This document shows, one piece after another, positions 61,931-64,000 of a stretch of 64,000 bases of DNA. The position numbers and the translations under genes are program-made. Each line of letters opens with the position of its first letter. Positions within the stretch are counted from its first letter, which is position 1. This DNA is from Nocardioides soli (GTDB lineage: Bacteria > Actinomycetota > Actinomycetes > Propionibacteriales > Nocardioidaceae). The stretch lies in assembly GCF_014191495.1 (NCBI RefSeq), contig NZ_JACHWR010000002.1:124001-188000 (forward strand), given 5' to 3'. The notes under the pieces are model-generated. The model was not told the DNA's origin, did not search any database, and was given only the letters and a program-made list of their open reading frames with translations.

Positions 61931-62514
61931 CCCTCGGCGCACTGGCCTTCTTGGTCCTTCTTGTTTGCGAACGATTCTCAGCCCGCGTGGTGACCAGGCG
62001 ACCTTCGCTCGTGTGAGCAAACAGGGCCCGAGCCGCCTTCCACGACGGCTCGGGCCCACGCTGCGGTCTGTCAGCCGGACCACCTGTTCACCGCGCTCCG
62101 ACTCGCCGAGCGGCCTGACACCACCGCTCGCCGGACACTCGGGCCGCCGGAAACCGCGCCCCCGAGCGGGTGAGCCGAGCCGCCTGCCAACTACGGCTCG
62201 GACCACCTAGAGACCGAAGCGGCTGGCTACGCCGCTCCGACCACAACCGCTGGTCGACAGCATCCGGCCAACGACGGCGCCCAGGCAAGGTGTTCGAACC
62301 AGTGACTCGACGTCCTGCTGCCGACGATGTCGCCGACCTGTTCGTCTCCGCCGACCGCGTCAACAAGTCGTCATGATCCTCGCGGTGTACCAGGAGCAGT
62401 AATCCTCTCGCCGCGGTCAGACTCAGGGATCAAGTCGCTCGGCAATAACTGACGTGAACTGTCGGTGCCTGCCGCCATGATGAACTCGACACGACCGTCG
62501 GAGAAGGGACGCTG
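61931..62514. other. 584-bp non-coding region with an array of stem-loops
   Basis: No gene supported. Five GC-rich stem-loops follow one another: 62024-62057 (12-bp perfect stem, 10-base loop), 62107-62130 (7 bp), 62138-62166 (6 bp), 62175-62201 (8 bp, CCGAGCCG/CGGCTCGG) and 62218-62236 (6 bp). The motif CGGACCACCT recurs between them. The first could end transcription of the small genes. The rest of the region precedes the Argonaute operon and must hold its promoter. Confidence 0.5.
62024..62057 (+). terminator. Strong 12-bp hairpin
   Basis: GGGCCCGAGCCG (62024-62035) and its exact complement (62046-62057) around a 10-base CCTTCCACGA loop, 94 bp past the small unknown gene. Very stable, no T-run. 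Confidence 0.55.
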
Positions 62515-63843
62515 GTGACGCTCGGCAAGATGATCGACGACAACACCCACAAGGGTGACGCCGGGATCGCGCTCATCCACCGGCGGGTTAGCCAGATGAA
62601 GCAGGTCTGGCACGAGCGCACTATCGACCCCGGCATCGACGGCACCATCGAACTTCGCGACCCCGCCACCGGAGAGATGAGCAACCAGCACATCTTCGTT
62701 CAGAGCAAGGCGAGCGACCGGTTCCCCGGCGAGACGGACACCAAGTTCCACTACATCTGCAAGGAACGCGACGTCGACTACTGGATGAAGGCCGGACACA
62801 ACCCGGTCATCCTCATCTGCTCCCACCCCGAGACGGGAGAGGCGTGGTGGGCGCACGTGCAGTCCTGGTTCAGCGACCCGGCTCGTCGCGCAACGCTGCG
62901 CGTCGACTTCGACAAGTCGACCCAGAGGTTCGATAAGGACACGACGCCACGCCTGTTCGCCGTGGCGGACCCACACGGGAAGGCGCACACGCCGGTCGCC
63001 GACCACCGGGCCGAGACTCTGGTCAGCAACCTGATGCCGGTGGAGTTCCCGGACTCCTTCTTCAGCGCGACGGCGTCAACCTCCTCCGTCGGAGCAATCT
63101 TTGCGGCACAGCGTGACTCGCCGTATCCGGTGCGGAGCGACTTCGTGCTCAGCCACGGTCGCATTTACGCCTGGGACGAGATCGCCGGAACTGGGCTCGT
63201 GCGGTCCATCACCAGCGGTTCCAGCCGCACGCCGGTCGGCGAACTCGCTGCCGGGAACGGCGACGAGCGCCGCCTGTTCGTGCGCCTCCTCGGAGCAGCA
63301 CTCCAGCACGACCTCAGCGAGACCTGCCGCTGGAACAACGACCGGCGCTTCTTGCACTACCGACCAACCGACGACCTGTCCGAACGGAAGACGCTCAGCG
63401 CGTCTGGTCATCCCCGCATCGCGTTCAAGGGCTACTACCAACGCAAGGACGACCCGTCCCGCAAGCAGTTCTATCGACACGCCGCGCTGCGCTACACGTT
63501 CACCGAGATCGGTGGCGAGTGGTTCGTTCAACTGCGACCCGACTACTTCTTCACCAGCGACGGCTACAAGGAATCCCCGTTCGCCGACGAGTACCTGAGC
63601 AAACTCAAACGCCGCGAACGCAACCCCGCCGTCCTTGGCGAAACTCAACTCTGGGCAGGCATCCTGCAAGGGGACGTCGAACCCACCCTCATGAACCATG
63701 ACGGACAAGACCGAATCCTGACCTTCGGCCCGCTCGTCACCTTCGAAGCCGACCGAGGTATCGACGACCAGGACTGGCTCCCACCTGCGGGGGCCGAGGA
63801 GAACCCCGACCAGATGGCGCTCGACTTCGAGGATCTGGAATGA
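62515..63843 (+). CDS. DUF4365-type nuclease with probable APAZ domain (SPARDA effector, DREN-like)
   Basis: A 442-aa protein from GTG 62515 (GAGAAGGGA upstream). The N-terminal 160 residues look like a PD-(D/E)xK nuclease of the DUF4365 group: GDAGIALIHRRV helix, DPGIDGTIEL (Asp42, Glu46) and HIFVQSKAS (Q63-S-K65), followed by DYWMKAGHNPVILICSHPETGEAWW. The remaining 280 residues have the length and position of an APAZ domain, which pairs with short Argonautes; I infer this mainly from the neighbour. The stop overlaps the Argonaute start (ATGA). In SPARDA systems this subunit cuts DNA and RNA indiscriminately once the Argonaute detects a target. Confidence 0.75.
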   Translation: MTLGKMIDDNTHKGDAGIALIHRRVSQMKQVWHERTIDPGIDGTIELRDPATGEMSNQHIFVQSKASDRFPGETDTKFHYICKERDVDYWMKAGHNPVILICSHPETGEAWWAHVQSWFSDPARRATLRVDFDKSTQRFDKDTTPRLFAVADPHGKAHTPVADHRAETLVSNLMPVEFPDSFFSATASTSSVGAIFAAQRDSPYPVRSDFVLSHGRIYAWDEIAGTGLVRSITSGSSRTPVGELAAGNGDERRLFVRLLGAALQHDLSETCRWNNDRRFLHYRPTDDLSERKTLSASGHPRIAFKGYYQRKDDPSRKQFYRHAALRYTFTEIGGEWFVQLRPDYFFTSDGYKESPFADEYLSKLKRRERNPAVLGETQLWAGILQGDVEPTLMNHDGQDRILTFGPLVTFEADRGIDDQDWLPPAGAEENPDQMALDFEDLE

Positions 63844-64000
63844 AGATCACTGTCCTTGACGAGCCCGCGCTCGAATTCGCCCATGGCGGTCACCACATCG
63901 ACCCACGCCACGGCATCGACTTCTACGGTCCCGCTGACCTCGACGACACCGCCGTCCGGGTTATCAGGGTCGGCATTGTCGGCCCTCAAGCCTCCATCGA
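63840..64000 (+). CDS. Short prokaryotic Argonaute, N-terminal end only
   Basis: The first 53 codons of a gene cut by the window edge. The start MKITVLDEPALEFAHG, then DPRHGIDFYGP and VRVGIVG, follows the conserved N-terminus of short MID-PIWI Argonautes: an EP-x-L/I-x-F-A-H-G element, DPRxG, a GP and then the first MID strand ending in a Gly-rich turn. It closely resembles the start of the short Argonaute of SPARTA from memory of that protein. The ATG overlaps the effector's TGA, so the two are made together. Whether PIWI is catalytically inactive, as expected, cannot be seen here. Confidence 0.75.
   Translation, partial: MKITVLDEPALEFAHGGHHIDPRHGIDFYGPADLDDTAVRVIRVGIVGPQASI

Noticed and set aside
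62170..62376. 68-codon plus-strand frame before the Argonaute operon
   Set aside because: Overlaps the stem-loop array, has no ribosome site and no protein-like conservation pattern.

Overview
The window is about 64 kb of a high-GC actinobacterial chromosome, most likely a Nocardioides-like member of the Nocardioidaceae. This is inferred from the strong GC bias at third codon positions, F420-type enzymes (a luciferase-like oxidoreductase and a DDN-type deazaflavin reductase), actinobacterial families (TIGR03086 protein, Rv2258c-like methyltransferase, tRNA adenosine deaminase-associated protein), the TreX-TreY-TreZ trehalose set and LutABC. No 16S gene is present, so the genus is an inference.

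Layout. 1-6.2 kb: the 5' end of a gentisate 1,2-dioxygenase gene, an unusual unrecognised basic protein, a LapA-like membrane protein, a Dyp-type peroxidase, a secreted cupin and an ABC exporter pair. 6.2-14.8 kb: a recC-recB-recD operon preceded by two overlapping hairpins. 14.8-22 kb: ACT protein, luciferase-like oxidoreductase, LysR regulator divergent from a methyltransferase, MFS transporter, collagen-like secreted protein, DDN-type reductase and menB. 22.2-23.5 kb: a Fic enzyme whose start lies against a long interrupted palindrome. 23.8-35.1 kb: a compact eight-gene catabolic operon with two amine-dehydrogenase-like proteins, acyl-CoA ligase, aldehyde dehydrogenase, an Fe-S/CCG subunit with its FAD-linked oxidase, a small unknown protein and a divergent Amt-family transporter. 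It is followed by a convergent GntR regulator and Cache-sensor pair. 35.3-40.5 kb: secreted protein, DUF697-like GTPase, methyltransferase, sirtuin and lipoprotein. 40.5-46.8 kb: treX-treY-treZ on the minus strand, with a palindromic repeat inserted in frame in treY. 46.9-56.6 kb: housekeeping genes (VIT1-type transporter, thpR, small alarmone synthetase, RTX-like secreted protein, upp, tadA, lutABC and others).

At 56.7 kb a tRNA-Ser(CGA) gene is followed by a foreign island running past the right edge. It holds a degenerate tyrosine-recombinase-like gene translationally coupled to a DDE-transposase-like gene, a palindrome-rich control region, two small cargo genes and an array of stem-loops. 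It ends with an operon that fits a short prokaryotic Argonaute defence system of the SPARDA type: a DUF4365-like nuclease with a probable APAZ domain, overlapping by ATGA the start of a short pAgo that the window edge cuts off. This is the most notable system here.

Limits: all calls come from reading the sequence and from family knowledge. No searches were run. Domain names for the island genes and the substrate of the amine operon are inferences.
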